NCBI GenBank assembly: GCA_002500765.1
Contig: DLSX01000073.1
Location: 1-17,661 of the forward strand
DNA from: Neorhizobium sp. UBA7851
Lineage (GTDB): Bacteria; Pseudomonadota; Alphaproteobacteria; Rhizobiales; Rhizobiaceae
DNA: 17,661 bases
Reading direction: 5' to 3'
The position numbers and the translations under genes are program-made. Positions 7,209 to 14,789 of this stretch are shown here, piece after piece; position 1 is the first letter of the stretch, and every line of letters begins with the position of its first letter. The notes under the pieces are model-generated. The model had not been told where the DNA came from. It saw only the letters and a list, made by a program, of their open reading frames with translations, and ran no database searches.

Positions 7209-7505
7209 ATGAAACCGGCCCTTGTCTTATCCATTCTGGCCCTTGCTCTTGCGGGATGCTCAGCCTCGGCCACCACTGTCGGCTATAATTTCAATAGCGG
7301 ATCGGGTCTCGCGCCCATACCCGGCAGCATCACCTATGGCGGCCAGCCGCGCACCAGGCTGACCAAGTCGCCGATCGGCAGCACGTTCTCCCATGAGTTC
7401 ACCAGTCAACTGGGTCGGGAAGTTCATGAGACCTACATGATCGAACCGGATCGCAGCCTGAAAATCATCGATCGCTACGAGAAACGGGAGCGGATCTGGG
7501 ACTGA
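7209..7505 (+). CDS. Small lipoprotein of unknown function
   Basis: Encodes 98 residues from the ATG at 7209, chosen because AAGGA lies about seven bases upstream and the signal sequence then starts cleanly (MKPALVL). An earlier in-frame start at 7179 would add ten residues. A short hydrophobic signal ends in the lipobox LAGC with Cys17, the site of lipid attachment by signal peptidase II. Ser18 follows, which would favour outer-membrane sorting under the E. coli +2 rule. The mature part is about 80 residues, Gly/Ser-rich then charged, ending in 'DRYEKRERIWD'. I do not recognise the family. It is divergent from the amidase gene and upstream of the DUF983 gene, with a 139-base gap, so probably monocistronic. 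Confidence 0.75.
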   Translation: MKPALVLSILALALAGCSASATTVGYNFNSGSGLAPIPGSITYGGQPRTRLTKSPIGSTFSHEFTSQLGREVHETYMIEPDRSLKIIDRYEKRERIWD

Positions 7506-7644
7506 TCTCCAACTAAGGTTGCATTCTTGATGGATGCATCTTTCGGGGGAGGCAGATTGACGCGCTACATCTTGTTACCTTGATGATTGCTAATGTTCGG
7601 CGTTAGGCATTCTCCAGATGAATTTCGAGAGGAAGCCGGATCCC

Positions 7645-8049
7645 ATGGGACATGATGCACATTGGCCGACACTTTCGCCGTCTAACACCGGGTTGCGTGG
7701 TCGCTGCCCTCGCTGCGGGCAGGGCCATTTGTTCGACGGCTTTCTTTCGATGAAGCCGAGTTGTGAAGTCTGCGGGCTGGATTACGGGTTCGCGGAGCCG
7801 GCAGATGGACCTGCCTTCTTTGTCGTGTGTTTTGCCTGCGTGCCAAGCGTGGCGCTGGCAGTGCTGATCGAGGTCGTCTACCATCCCCCATTCTGGATGC
7901 ATTTCTTCACCTCACTGCCATTCCTGCTTCTGACCTGCATTCTCCCGCTCAGGCCGCTCAAAGGCTGGCTGTTGTCGAACCAGTATTTCTACAAGTCGGA
8001 ACACGGAAAGCTCGATCGCAATGCGGGCCTGAGGCGGGGCGGGCCTTAG
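7645..8049 (+). CDS. DUF983 zinc-ribbon membrane protein
   Basis: Encodes 134 residues from the ATG at 7645, which has a GAGAGGAAG stretch about ten bases upstream. An ATG at 7618 would add nine residues but has no clear ribosome-binding site. The N-terminus carries a zinc ribbon of two CxxC knuckles: CPRC (21-24) and CEVC (40-43), followed by 'DGPAFFVV', which is typical of DUF983. Two hydrophobic helices (about 57-77 and 87-101) and a 'LRPLKGWLLSNQY' loop follow. It is an inner-membrane protein. In rhizobia and relatives, DUF983 proteins often lie near cytochrome oxidase assembly genes, but none are in this window, so no specific role can be given here. Confidence 0.88.
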   Translation: MGHDAHWPTLSPSNTGLRGRCPRCGQGHLFDGFLSMKPSCEVCGLDYGFAEPADGPAFFVVCFACVPSVALAVLIEVVYHPPFWMHFFTSLPFLLLTCILPLRPLKGWLLSNQYFYKSEHGKLDRNAGLRRGGP

Positions 8050-8108
8050 AGCCTTTCCCGGTTCTTTCGATGCTCCTGAAAATGACCGCCAAACAGCGTG
8101 TCAATCCG

Positions 8109-8133
8109 GGAACCTTTTGGAGTTGCGACCGTT
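8109..8133 (+). promoter_or_regulatory. EcfG general-stress promoter of the micropeptide pair
   Basis: GGAAC (8109-8113), 16 bases, CGTT (8130-8133): an exact match to the alphaproteobacterial EcfG/RpoE2 promoter GGAAC-N16/17-CGTT. Transcription would begin near 8140, about 20 bases before the first micropeptide start, whose ribosome-binding site AAGGAGA sits at 8151-8157. The position is just right for a leadered mRNA. Confidence 0.75.
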
Positions 8134-8162
8134 CACTTTTGCGACATCAAAAGGAGAACGTC

Positions 8163-8237
8163 ATGAACAGCATCATTTGGTTGGTCGGAGCAGTGGTGAT
8201 CGTCATCGCGGTTCTCAATCTTGTCGGTTTTGCATGA
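8163..8237 (+). CDS. 24-residue membrane micropeptide, copy 1
   Basis: ATG at 8163 to TGA at 8235-8237 encodes 24 residues: MNSIIWLVGAVVIV followed by IAVLNLVGFA. Nearly the whole chain after residue 4 is one hydrophobic helix, with Trp6 and Gly9 near its start. A strong ribosome-binding site (AAGGAGA) lies about six bases upstream and an exact EcfG promoter ahead of that. A paralogue follows 46 bases downstream with 16 of 24 residues identical. Conservation between the two copies at the protein level, each with its own ribosome-binding site, shows that they are translated genes. Similar tiny hydrophobic proteins occur in rhizobia as unnamed ORFs, as I recall. Role unknown; likely an inner-membrane peptide made under general stress. 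Confidence 0.75.
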   Translation: MNSIIWLVGAVVIVIAVLNLVGFA

Positions 8238-8283
8238 CCGAGGGCGGCCCGCCTTACGCTGTCGAACCTTTCAGGAGAGCATC

Positions 8284-8358
8284 ATGAACAGTATTGTCTG
8301 GCTCGTCGGAGCCGTCGTCATCGTCCTCGCCATTCTTTCATTCTTCGGCCTTCGTTGA
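8284..8358 (+). CDS. 24-residue membrane micropeptide, copy 2
   Basis: ATG at 8284 to TGA at 8356-8358 encodes 24 residues: MNSIVWLVGAVVIV followed by LAILSFFGLR. It shares the MNSI-W-LVGAVVIV core with copy 1 and differs mainly in its last seven residues, ending with a basic Arg where copy 1 ends in Ala. Its own ribosome-binding site (AGGAGAG) lies five bases upstream. No separate promoter is visible, so it is probably co-transcribed with copy 1 and ended by the hairpin terminator at 8385. Many nucleotide differences between the copies are at third positions (for example ATC/GTC and GTT/GTC), which fits selection on the protein. Function unknown. Confidence 0.78.
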   Translation: MNSIVWLVGAVVIVLAILSFFGLR

Positions 8359-8384
8359 GCTGAAAAAAGACGAGGTGAAAACGA

Positions 8385-8420
8385 AAACCGCTGGACCGGA
8401 TGGTCCGGCGGTTTCTTTTT
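8385..8420 (+). terminator. Strong Rho-independent terminator, probably bidirectional
   Basis: A 13-bp stem (8385-8397 with 8402-8414, one G-T pair) closes a GGAT tetraloop and is followed by TTTCTTTTT. It ends the micropeptide transcript. On the minus strand the A-rich stretch before the stem (8362-8387) supplies Ts, so it can also end the treZY transcript, whose stop is at 8437. Confidence 0.85.
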
Positions 8421-8436
8421 GTCCTACTTCAATCGC

Positions 8437-10986
8437 TCACTCGGAGACGAGGACGGCGAAGGGATGATCGGCGAAGGTCCAGTTGACCGATGCGTCATCG
8501 GCAAAGTCAAAGATGCGGCCCGAAAACAGATCCCGGTAGCGTTGTCCGGCAAGCGGTGCCGGAAGAGGGACGCGGGTTTCAGCCCAATGCGTCGAGCGGG
8601 CCGATGCAAGATCCTGCAGCGCTTCCAGCACAAGCCGTGGAGCGATGACCACTATGGCGTTGCGCTCATCATGTCGCGCAAAGGCGACAATGTTTCCGGC
8701 GCGTATGCCGGTGGCTTCAAGCGGCAGATATCGGCCATTGCGGAAAAGCTCCGGCAGGGCCTTGCGAAGCTGCAACAGTTTGCCGATCACCTGTTGTTTC
8801 AGGCTGCCAGTCAGCCAATTCGCCTCGTCGGTGGATTGCAGTTTTCCGCCTTGCGAAAACTGCGCCTGGAGTCTTTCGAAATCCGGTTCGCGGCGATTGT
8901 CGGGATCGACAAGCGACAGGTCGCAGGTTTCACTGCCCTGGTAGATATCCGGCACGCCGGGAGCCGTCAGCTTGATGATCGTCTGGGTAATTGAGTTGAC
9001 GCTGCCGGCGCGGATAAAAGGGCGAAGCGTGGCGGTGAAGTCATCGAGAAATGTCTGGTTCCCGGGTGACAGAATGGCGTGGACGTAGTCTCTGACGGCA
9101 GCCTCGTAGGCCGTGTTTCCATCGGCCCAGTTTGTCCGCAGCTTTGCCTCGCGAATTGCCTTTTCGGCATATCCCTGGAAACGTTCTTCCAGCGCGGCAA
9201 GGCCGTCGGCGTCGTCGGGCGAAAGTTCTGGCGGCCAGACGCCGGCGAGCGCCTGATAGAGCATCCATTCCACCTCGGGTTCCGGGGCGGGGCCATCGTC
9301 AAGCCGGGTCAAGGCGGCTCCGTTCATCCGCCGCCAGCGCTCGACTGCATCCGCCCAAATCTGTGGCGCCTCACTCAGTGCATAAAGACGGGCGCGGGCA
9401 TCTTCTCCTCGTTTCGTGTCATGGGTGGACGTGCCTGACAGCGCGTCCGGCTGGCGTTTCAGCCGCTCGGCCATCTGTTCGTGGAAATGCGCCAGCGCGA
9501 ATTGCCGGGTCAGAGGTTCGGCACCGACCTCGTTCAGGGCAAGCAGGGCGTGGTGGCGGAAGAACAGCGTGTCTTCCACCGACTTTGCCATCAGGGGGCC
9601 GGTCAGCTGCTGGAAGCGAGTCCGGAATGTCGAAGACTTGTCCGAGAGCGGAGGCGCAACGTCACCGTTCAGGATCCTTGTGAGGAAGGGCAGGGCCGTC
9701 AGGTCGGCCGACGGCTGGCCGCGCCGGATATCGGTGGTGACCTTTTCCAGCATCTGCCTGCCTTCGGGTGGCATTCCTTCAATCGTGCCGTAGGTGCGAT
9801 AGACGGGAAAGGCGACGAGCAATTCCCTCAGCCCCGTTCTGATCGACCCGGAAGAAAGCGGAGCCGTGTCCGGCAGTTCTTCATGTATCGATTCAGCAAG
9901 CTTGACGAGGGTTGCAACTTCCCCGGCGAAGTTGTTGTCCGCCATCAGCAATTTGGCGTTGCGCAGCTCCGCTTCCATATCCGGAGCAGCTCCGCTTGCA
10001 GCCGCATAAGCCCTGTGGAGCCCGCTCAGCTTGCCGCCATCGATCAGAGCGTCGCTGAGGGCTGCGATGAATTCGTAACCGGTCGTGCCGGACACCGGCC
10101 AATCGGACGAGATGTCCTCGCCATCGCCAAGGATCTTTTCGACCGTAATGTGGCAGTCCCGTCCGGCTTCATTTCGCAGGCGCTCAAGATAGGCTTTCGG
10201 ATCCGCGAGGCCATCGACATGGTCGACGCGCAGGCCGTCCACCGTGCCCGAGTGGACAAGATCAAGGATCAGTCGATGAGTGTCGTCGAAGACCTTGGCA
10301 TCCTCGACGCGCACGCCCGCGAGGCCGGTGATCTCGAAGAAACGGCGATAGGAGAGATCGCGCGGTGCATCCCGCCAGGACATCAGCCGATAGGATTGCC
10401 GGTCATGCAGGTCGCTTATGGCAGCCTTGTCGGTAATCTGCAGCACCGTTGCCTGGCTTTCAGCATAGGTGGCCGGGTTCAAAGGGTAGAATGTTTCGTG
10501 ATAGGCAAGGGCAGGCCTGCCTGTCCCTGGATCGGGCTTCACCGAGAGCTCTCCGGCCTCCAGCACGTTCTCGAATGTGTCTCCCAGAAAAGGCAGAGTG
10601 AGGCGGCGCGACCAGTCGATGTCGAAATGCCGGGCGTAACGGCTTTCCTCGCCATGCTCGACCACATCGCGCCACCACGGATTTTCAAGCGAGGCCGCCA
10701 TGTGGTTGGGGACGATATCGAGGATCACGCCAAGCCCTTCGGCCTTGAGCGCCGCCGCCATGCGGTCGAAGCCTTCGCGGCCACCGAGCACCGGATCGAT
10801 CTCGTTGGCGTCGGTCACGTCATAGCCATGGGTGGAACCGCTCGTGGCGGTGAATATGGGGGAGGCGTAAAGGTGGCTGATGCCGAGGCGCTTCAGATAG
10901 GGCGCGAGGCCGGCGGCACGGTCGAATGTCATGCCGTTGCGGAACTGGATGCGGTAGGTCGCTGTCGGGATCATGCGGCGGCTCAT
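8437..10986 (-). CDS. treY: Malto-oligosyltrehalose synthase TreY
   Basis: Encodes 849 residues. TreY (GH13) turns the reducing-end alpha-1,4 link of a maltodextrin into an alpha,alpha-1,1 link, giving maltooligosyltrehalose. Visible landmarks: 'PTATYRIQF' at the N-terminus; 'ISHLYASPIF' and 'GSTHGYDV' (50-57); GH13 region I 'DIVPNHM' (90-96); region II 'DGLRVDHVDGLADP' (250-263) with nucleophile Asp255; acid/base Glu283 in 'VEKILGDGE'; a later 'GTSTHDTKRGEDARAR'; and 'TAPGVPDIYQGSE' with 'DPDNRR', all characteristic of TreY. The length is within the family range. Its start overlaps the treZ stop by four bases (ATGA), so the two are translationally coupled. Being downstream of treZ, it should be driven by the EcfG promoter at 12827-12851. 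treX (debranching enzyme) is not in the window. Confidence 0.96.
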   Translation of the reverse strand: MSRRMIPTATYRIQFRNGMTFDRAAGLAPYLKRLGISHLYASPIFTATSGSTHGYDVTDANEIDPVLGGREGFDRMAAALKAEGLGVILDIVPNHMAASLENPWWRDVVEHGEESRYARHFDIDWSRRLTLPFLGDTFENVLEAGELSVKPDPGTGRPALAYHETFYPLNPATYAESQATVLQITDKAAISDLHDRQSYRLMSWRDAPRDLSYRRFFEITGLAGVRVEDAKVFDDTHRLILDLVHSGTVDGLRVDHVDGLADPKAYLERLRNEAGRDCHITVEKILGDGEDISSDWPVSGTTGYEFIAALSDALIDGGKLSGLHRAYAAASGAAPDMEAELRNAKLLMADNNFAGEVATLVKLAESIHEELPDTAPLSSGSIRTGLRELLVAFPVYRTYGTIEGMPPEGRQMLEKVTTDIRRGQPSADLTALPFLTRILNGDVAPPLSDKSSTFRTRFQQLTGPLMAKSVEDTLFFRHHALLALNEVGAEPLTRQFALAHFHEQMAERLKRQPDALSGTSTHDTKRGEDARARLYALSEAPQIWADAVERWRRMNGAALTRLDDGPAPEPEVEWMLYQALAGVWPPELSPDDADGLAALEERFQGYAEKAIREAKLRTNWADGNTAYEAAVRDYVHAILSPGNQTFLDDFTATLRPFIRAGSVNSITQTIIKLTAPGVPDIYQGSETCDLSLVDPDNRREPDFERLQAQFSQGGKLQSTDEANWLTGSLKQQVIGKLLQLRKALPELFRNGRYLPLEATGIRAGNIVAFARHDERNAIVVIAPRLVLEALQDLASARSTHWAETRVPLPAPLAGQRYRDLFSGRIFDFADDASVNWTFADHPFAVLVSE

Positions 10987-12794
10987 GCCTTTTCGAAGCT
11001 GAAGAGGAGGGAGTTGGGGGAAAGTTCGGTCAGGCGTTCCGGGTAATCCTTTTTCGGATAGGCGTAGATCGGTTTTCCCGGCATCTCGGGCAAAGGCCTT
11101 GCGGCTTCACCGATGTTGAGGGCGATCGCGAATTTCCCTTTCGGGAAATCCCATGAGACGGCGAGGTAGCCGTTTCCGGTCTCAATCACCTTGCCGGTGC
11201 CGCCTTTCGCCGTCGCCAGCAGAGGGACGATGATGTCTCGCCGAAGTTTCAGCAGTTCGCGGGTCAGCTCGAGCCAGTCTCGGCCTACCGGTTTTTCCAG
11301 CTTGTCCCAGTCCAGCCTCGAGGTTTCGAAGGTCCTTTTGGCATTCGGATCCGGTACCTTTTCGCCGTGACCTGCATGGCCTTCGAATTCCTTCGCCCGG
11401 CCTTCGAGAACCGCCTCGGCCAGATCGCCGTGGAAGTCGGTGAAGAACAGGAACGGGTTGGTCTCGCCATATTCTTCGCCCATGAAGATCAACGGGATAT
11501 GCGGCGAGAGAAGAAGCGTCGCCAGCAGGACTTTCGTGCGCGCATCGCCGGCAAGCGAGATCAGGCGCTCTCCCTGTGCGCGGTTTCCGGTCTGGTCGTG
11601 GTTCTGGATGAAGTCGACGAAGGCTAAGGGCGGCTGGCTCTTGCTGTCGACGCCGCGCTTTTCGCCCGATTGCGGTGAGACCTCGCCCTGATAGGCAAAG
11701 CCTTCCGCCAGGCATCGGGCGACCAGCTTTTCTGGGCTTTCGGCAAAATCCCTATAATAGGCATGGGTTTCGCCGGTGGCGAAGACGTGGACGGCGTTGT
11801 GAAAGTCATCGTTCCATTCGCCGGTGAAAAGCGGGGCGGAGCCGTCTTCGTCCCGCGGATGCAGGAAGGTGACGTTGCGGCAGTCTTCCGTTGTCAGGTG
11901 TATCGGACGGTCGGTGATCTCGGCGCGGATACGTTCGGCAATCTCGATCAGGATATGCTTGTCCGATATATCCTCGATCTGGTCGATCGCGTCGAAGCGC
12001 AGGCCGTCGAGATGATATTCCTCCAGCCAGAAGAGCGGAGCTTCCGCCATGTAACGGCGGGCGGCGTCGGCATCATAGGCAATGCCCGCGCCCCAGGGCG
12101 TCATCCGTTGCTTGTGGAAGAAATCGGGGGCGAGCAGAGGAAGATAGTTTCCTTCCGGGCCAAAATGATTGAGCACGATATCGAGCACGACGGAGATGCC
12201 GTGGCCGTGGGCGGCATCGACAAAGGCCTTGAAGTCTTCCGGCGGACCATAGGCCGAATGCGGGGCGTAAAGCAGCACGCCGTCATAACCCCAGCCGCGT
12301 CTGCCGCCGAACTGGGAGAGCGGCATGACTTCGATCATGGTGATGCCGAGATCGGCGAGATGGGGCAGTTTCGCGATCGCGGCGCTGAACGTGCCCTCCG
12401 GTGTGAACGTGCCGAAATGCAGTTCGTAGATGACGGCCTCTTCCCAGGGACGACCTGTCCAGCCAGTGTCCTGCCAGTCGTAATTGGTCGGATCGATGAC
12501 GAGAGAGGGACCGTTGACATCGTCCTTCTGGGCGCGGGAAGCCGGGTCGGGTACGACGGTGCCGTCTGCAAGGACGAAGCTGTATTCGGTTCCTGCCGAA
12601 ACGCCGGTCGCGAGGATTTCGAACCAGCCATCACGGCTTGCGCTCATCTCCGTGTCTTCGCCATCGAGCCGCAGGACGACGGTTTCCTGCCCCGGCGCCC
12701 ACAGCCGGAAGCGCACCTCGCCGAGGGCGACATATTCCGCTCCCCAAGTCTTTGGAAAAACACGAAACTCCTCGGCGGCATTCAAGTCCGTCAT
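10983..12794 (-). CDS. treZ: Malto-oligosyltrehalose trehalohydrolase TreZ
   Basis: Encodes 603 residues from the ATG at 12794. That start has GAGGGA about nine bases upstream and lies just inside the EcfG promoter; the frame is open further up, but those starts would fall at or before the promoter. TreZ cuts trehalose off maltooligosyltrehalose made by TreY. Seen: an N-terminal beta-sandwich ('VRFRLWAPGQ', about 27-36); 'VIYELHFGTFTPEGTF' (121-136); 'GYDGVLLYAPHSAYG' (169-183); GH13 region I 'DIVLNH' (205-210); region II 'DGLRFDAID' (263-271) with nucleophile Asp268; an acidic 'TTED' (Glu303); and 'IQNHDQTGNRAQGERL' near the third catalytic Asp. 'IFMGEEYGETNPF' follows, as in TreZ. The pair converts glycogen or maltodextrin to trehalose, a stress protectant. 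Confidence 0.95.
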   Translation of the reverse strand: MTDLNAAEEFRVFPKTWGAEYVALGEVRFRLWAPGQETVVLRLDGEDTEMSASRDGWFEILATGVSAGTEYSFVLADGTVVPDPASRAQKDDVNGPSLVIDPTNYDWQDTGWTGRPWEEAVIYELHFGTFTPEGTFSAAIAKLPHLADLGITMIEVMPLSQFGGRRGWGYDGVLLYAPHSAYGPPEDFKAFVDAAHGHGISVVLDIVLNHFGPEGNYLPLLAPDFFHKQRMTPWGAGIAYDADAARRYMAEAPLFWLEEYHLDGLRFDAIDQIEDISDKHILIEIAERIRAEITDRPIHLTTEDCRNVTFLHPRDEDGSAPLFTGEWNDDFHNAVHVFATGETHAYYRDFAESPEKLVARCLAEGFAYQGEVSPQSGEKRGVDSKSQPPLAFVDFIQNHDQTGNRAQGERLISLAGDARTKVLLATLLLSPHIPLIFMGEEYGETNPFLFFTDFHGDLAEAVLEGRAKEFEGHAGHGEKVPDPNAKRTFETSRLDWDKLEKPVGRDWLELTRELLKLRRDIIVPLLATAKGGTGKVIETGNGYLAVSWDFPKGKFAIALNIGEAARPLPEMPGKPIYAYPKKDYPERLTELSPNSLLFSFEKA

Positions 12795-12826
12795 GCGATC
12801 CGGTCCCTCGTTGAAAGAGACCGGCA

Positions 12827-12851
12827 AACGGACGAAGCGGCTTAGGGTTCC
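12827..12851 (-). promoter_or_regulatory. EcfG general-stress promoter of treZY
   Basis: Read on the minus strand: GGAAC (12851-12847), 16 bases, CGTT (12830-12827), an exact GGAAC-N16-CGTT. Transcription would start near 12820, leaving a leader of about 26 bases before the treZ ATG with its GAGGGA ribosome-binding site. Trehalose synthesis is an established output of the alphaproteobacterial general stress response, which supports the call. Confidence 0.78.
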
Positions 12852-12913
12852 ATGGGCTGGGAGGGCTGTGGGAGAATTTCTCTGCTGGTTGCGGCTGTCG
12901 CGTGTGTTGGCGA

Positions 12914-13075
12914 CTGCCCTCATCTGCTTGTCGGCACCTTCTCCCTGTTCTCACGGGGAGAAGGACACATGTGGCACCGTCTCGCCATAGTCGTTGAGGT
13001 CGTGCAAGGCACGTTTCCTCGCCCCGCCTGCCGGGAGAGATGAAGGCAGCAGTCTGCGCTATGGGTGAAGGGCAG
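12914..13075. repeat. RIME-like palindromic intergenic repeat
   Basis: About 160 bases between the treZ promoter and the phosphoesterase stop. The outer ends are near-inverted: CTGCCCTCA at 12914-12922 against TGAAGGGCAG at 13066-13075. Inside, CCTTCTCCC (12937-12945) pairs with GGGAGAAGG (12956-12964) around a 10-base loop. A second half with 'GGGAGAGATGAAGG' at about 13033-13046 follows. The wording (CCCTCATCTG..., CACCTTCTCCC..., GGGGAGAAGGAC) is that of the Rhizobium-specific intergenic mosaic elements as I remember them. The copy looks degenerate. It could serve as a 3' processing or stabilising structure for the phosphoesterase mRNA. No reading frame here looks real. Together with the treZ leader it fills the roughly 300-base gene-free gap 12795-13097. 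Confidence 0.65.
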
Positions 13076-13097
13076 AGTAGAGATCAAAGTCAGCCTG

Positions 13098-13871
13098 CTA
13101 CAATTCCAGCAGCGCATAGGCCTTGCCGGTCGGCTTTTCGATATGCGAGGCGACGTTGTAGACCGGCGCGCCGCCGGGGGTTCGGCCTTCATAGGTGCCG
13201 CGATGGGCGTGGCCGTGGACGACGGCCTTCACCGGAAAACGATCGATCGTTTCGGCAAGCCGGGAGGAGCCGAGGAACGGAAAGATTTCGGGTGGTTCGC
13301 CTTCGACAGTCTGCTGGATCGGCGCATAATGGAGGACGACCATGGCGCGTTCTGAGCGGACCTGCCTCAAGGCGTTTTCGAGCCGCATGGTTTCCTCGAC
13401 GCTCTCCGCTACCATCGCCTTGATCGCCGGTTCGCCGAAGGAGCCGAGCATATAGCGGCCGAAACCGCCGGCAAAACCCTTGACGCCGGCGAAACCGACG
13501 CCGTTGATCTCGATCGCGGAACCTTCGAGAAGATGGACGCCGGCATCCTTGATGATTGCCTTCACCTCATCGACATGGCCGCATTCGTAATCGTGATTGC
13601 CGAGAACGCCGACCATCGGGATCGAACAGGAGCGAAGGTCGGCAGCGAGCAATTCTGCCTCCGCCGGCTTGCCGAGATCCGTCAGATCACCGGTCAATAC
13701 GAGGATGTCGGCCTCCTGGGATATCTCACTGAAAAGCTCCTTGTAGGAGACGGAGCCGTGTTCCTTGACGTGAAGATCGCCCATGGCCGCGATCCGCTGT
13801 TTCCCGTTGGTCTTGCCATTCGCGTTCGCCGGGGCGGTGGTATCCTGCTTCTTTTCGGGTGCCTTGGCCAT
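13098..13871 (-). CDS. Calcineurin-like metallophosphoesterase
   Basis: Encodes 257 residues. All five metallophosphoesterase motifs are present: 'GDLHVKEH' (Asp32, His34), 'GDLTD' (61-65), 'GNHD' (91-94), 'VLHYAP' (His181) and 'HGHAH' (219-223). These supply the two-metal centre, so the enzyme should be active on a phosphomono- or diester. A Lys/Ala/Asn-rich N-terminal tail of about 24 residues looks disordered; there is no signal peptide, so it is cytosolic. Its ATG overlaps the stop of the upstream nucleotidyltransferase by one base (TAATG), indicating coupled translation and a functional pair. Substrate unknown. The RIME-like repeat follows its stop. Confidence 0.9.
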   Translation of the reverse strand: MAKAPEKKQDTTAPANANGKTNGKQRIAAMGDLHVKEHGSVSYKELFSEISQEADILVLTGDLTDLGKPAEAELLAADLRSCSIPMVGVLGNHDYECGHVDEVKAIIKDAGVHLLEGSAIEINGVGFAGVKGFAGGFGRYMLGSFGEPAIKAMVAESVEETMRLENALRQVRSERAMVVLHYAPIQQTVEGEPPEIFPFLGSSRLAETIDRFPVKAVVHGHAHRGTYEGRTPGGAPVYNVASHIEKPTGKAYALLEL

Positions 13872-14758
13872 TACGCGGGGCCTCCTTCTCTCGTTTCCTC
13901 ATTCACGCCGTCGCGCAGGTCGCCTTCGCCGCCGACGTCGGCAAAACCCCATTCCTTGACGTCGATTTCGAAATCGACACGGCTGAACATGCGGCCGCGG
14001 CAGATCTTCATCTGCGGCAGCGGCAGTTCGCGCTGGGCCTTGAGGCGGTCGAGCAGTTCGTCAAGCAGCCAGTCCGGCACCTTGTCGCGCTCGGTCGGGT
14101 AGATCCAGCGGAAGTTCAACAGGTGGATGAGCAGCACTTCCCAATGCACTTCCATATGGTTCAGCAGCCTGTCCCAATCGATCTGGTCATGGGCACGCAG
14201 GATCATGTGGACGATGTCGCCGCCGTCATACCGGTGGCGAAGCTGGACGAAGCATTTCGACCAGATCAGCTCGGTCGGCGCGATGATGCGCACCTTGTGA
14301 CCGTTCATCTCGATCTGGCGGGCATTGTCGAACCAGCTGTCGCTGATCGGCATCGTACCGTTGGAGGCGGCGAAGATGACGTCGCAGAAGTGGCGGCCCT
14401 TCTTGATCTTGCCGAGCCAGCGGTCGTCTTCCACTTCGATCTCGTAACCCTTTTCCTTGAAATGGGCGAGGATGCGGGCGTAGTCGCCTGCCTTGCAGAA
14501 GATGTCGAGATCCTTGGTGGGACGGGTGATGCCGGTATAGGCGCTGATCGCAAATGTACCGGCAAGCAGGAAGGGAATGTGGCAGGCGACAAGATCTTCC
14601 AGTGCTTCGGAGACGAAGTCCTCGGCTTCCGGATCGGCAAGTGTCGGCGCTGCCTTGACCTCCATCCCCGGCATCAGGTGCAGGGGATGGGCGTTGCGTC
14701 CTTTTTCCGGTTCGGGCGTCGGCCCCGACCCGGTGGTCGGTAGTGTGTCGGCGTCCAT
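13871..14758 (-). CDS. Nucleotidyltransferase (pol-beta/MNT-type fold)
   Basis: Encodes 295 residues from an ATG at 14758 with GGAGAG five bases upstream. A Pro/Gly-rich, likely unstructured N-terminus (1-45) precedes a minimal nucleotidyltransferase core: 'FLLAGTFAISAY' (63-74), then 'RPTKDLDIF' (79-87) with the metal-binding pair Asp83 and Asp85, and a probable third carboxylate Asp126 in 'FCDVIFA'. All three acidic residues are present, so catalysis looks possible. The C-terminal half is helical, with 'IIAPTELIWSKCFVQLRHRYDGGDIVHMI', a layout seen in AbiEii/kanamycin-transferase-like proteins. It is translationally coupled to the metallophosphoesterase. The nucleotide and acceptor are unknown. 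An EcfG-like promoter lies 30-55 bases upstream. Confidence 0.8.
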   Translation of the reverse strand: MDADTLPTTGSGPTPEPEKGRNAHPLHLMPGMEVKAAPTLADPEAEDFVSEALEDLVACHIPFLLAGTFAISAYTGITRPTKDLDIFCKAGDYARILAHFKEKGYEIEVEDDRWLGKIKKGRHFCDVIFAASNGTMPISDSWFDNARQIEMNGHKVRIIAPTELIWSKCFVQLRHRYDGGDIVHMILRAHDQIDWDRLLNHMEVHWEVLLIHLLNFRWIYPTERDKVPDWLLDELLDRLKAQRELPLPQMKICRGRMFSRVDFEIDVKEWGFADVGGEGDLRDGVNEETREGGPA

Positions 14759-14772
14759 GGATCTCTCCGTTA

Positions 14773-14789
14773 TTGCTTCGATAAAGCAA
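14773..14789. other. Inverted repeat at the start of the nucleotidyltransferase transcript
   Basis: TTGCTT (14773-14778) and AAGCAA (14784-14789) are perfect inverted repeats around five bases. They span the predicted -10 and transcription start and could be an operator or a 5' hairpin. At six bases per arm, chance is possible. Confidence 0.3.

Noticed and set aside
9481..11046. 521-codon open frame on the plus strand
   Set aside because: It is antisense to treY over its full length. treY has clear GH13 motifs, and the opposite frame has low-complexity, Arg/Gly/His-heavy composition with no recognisable domain.
11763..12845. 360-codon open frame on the plus strand opposite treZ
   Set aside because: Shadow of a high-GC gene; no ribosome-binding site or domain, and treZ is unmistakable.
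13859..14743. 294-codon open frame on the plus strand
   Set aside because: Antisense to the nucleotidyltransferase; Val/Asp/His-rich shadow composition and no usable start signals.
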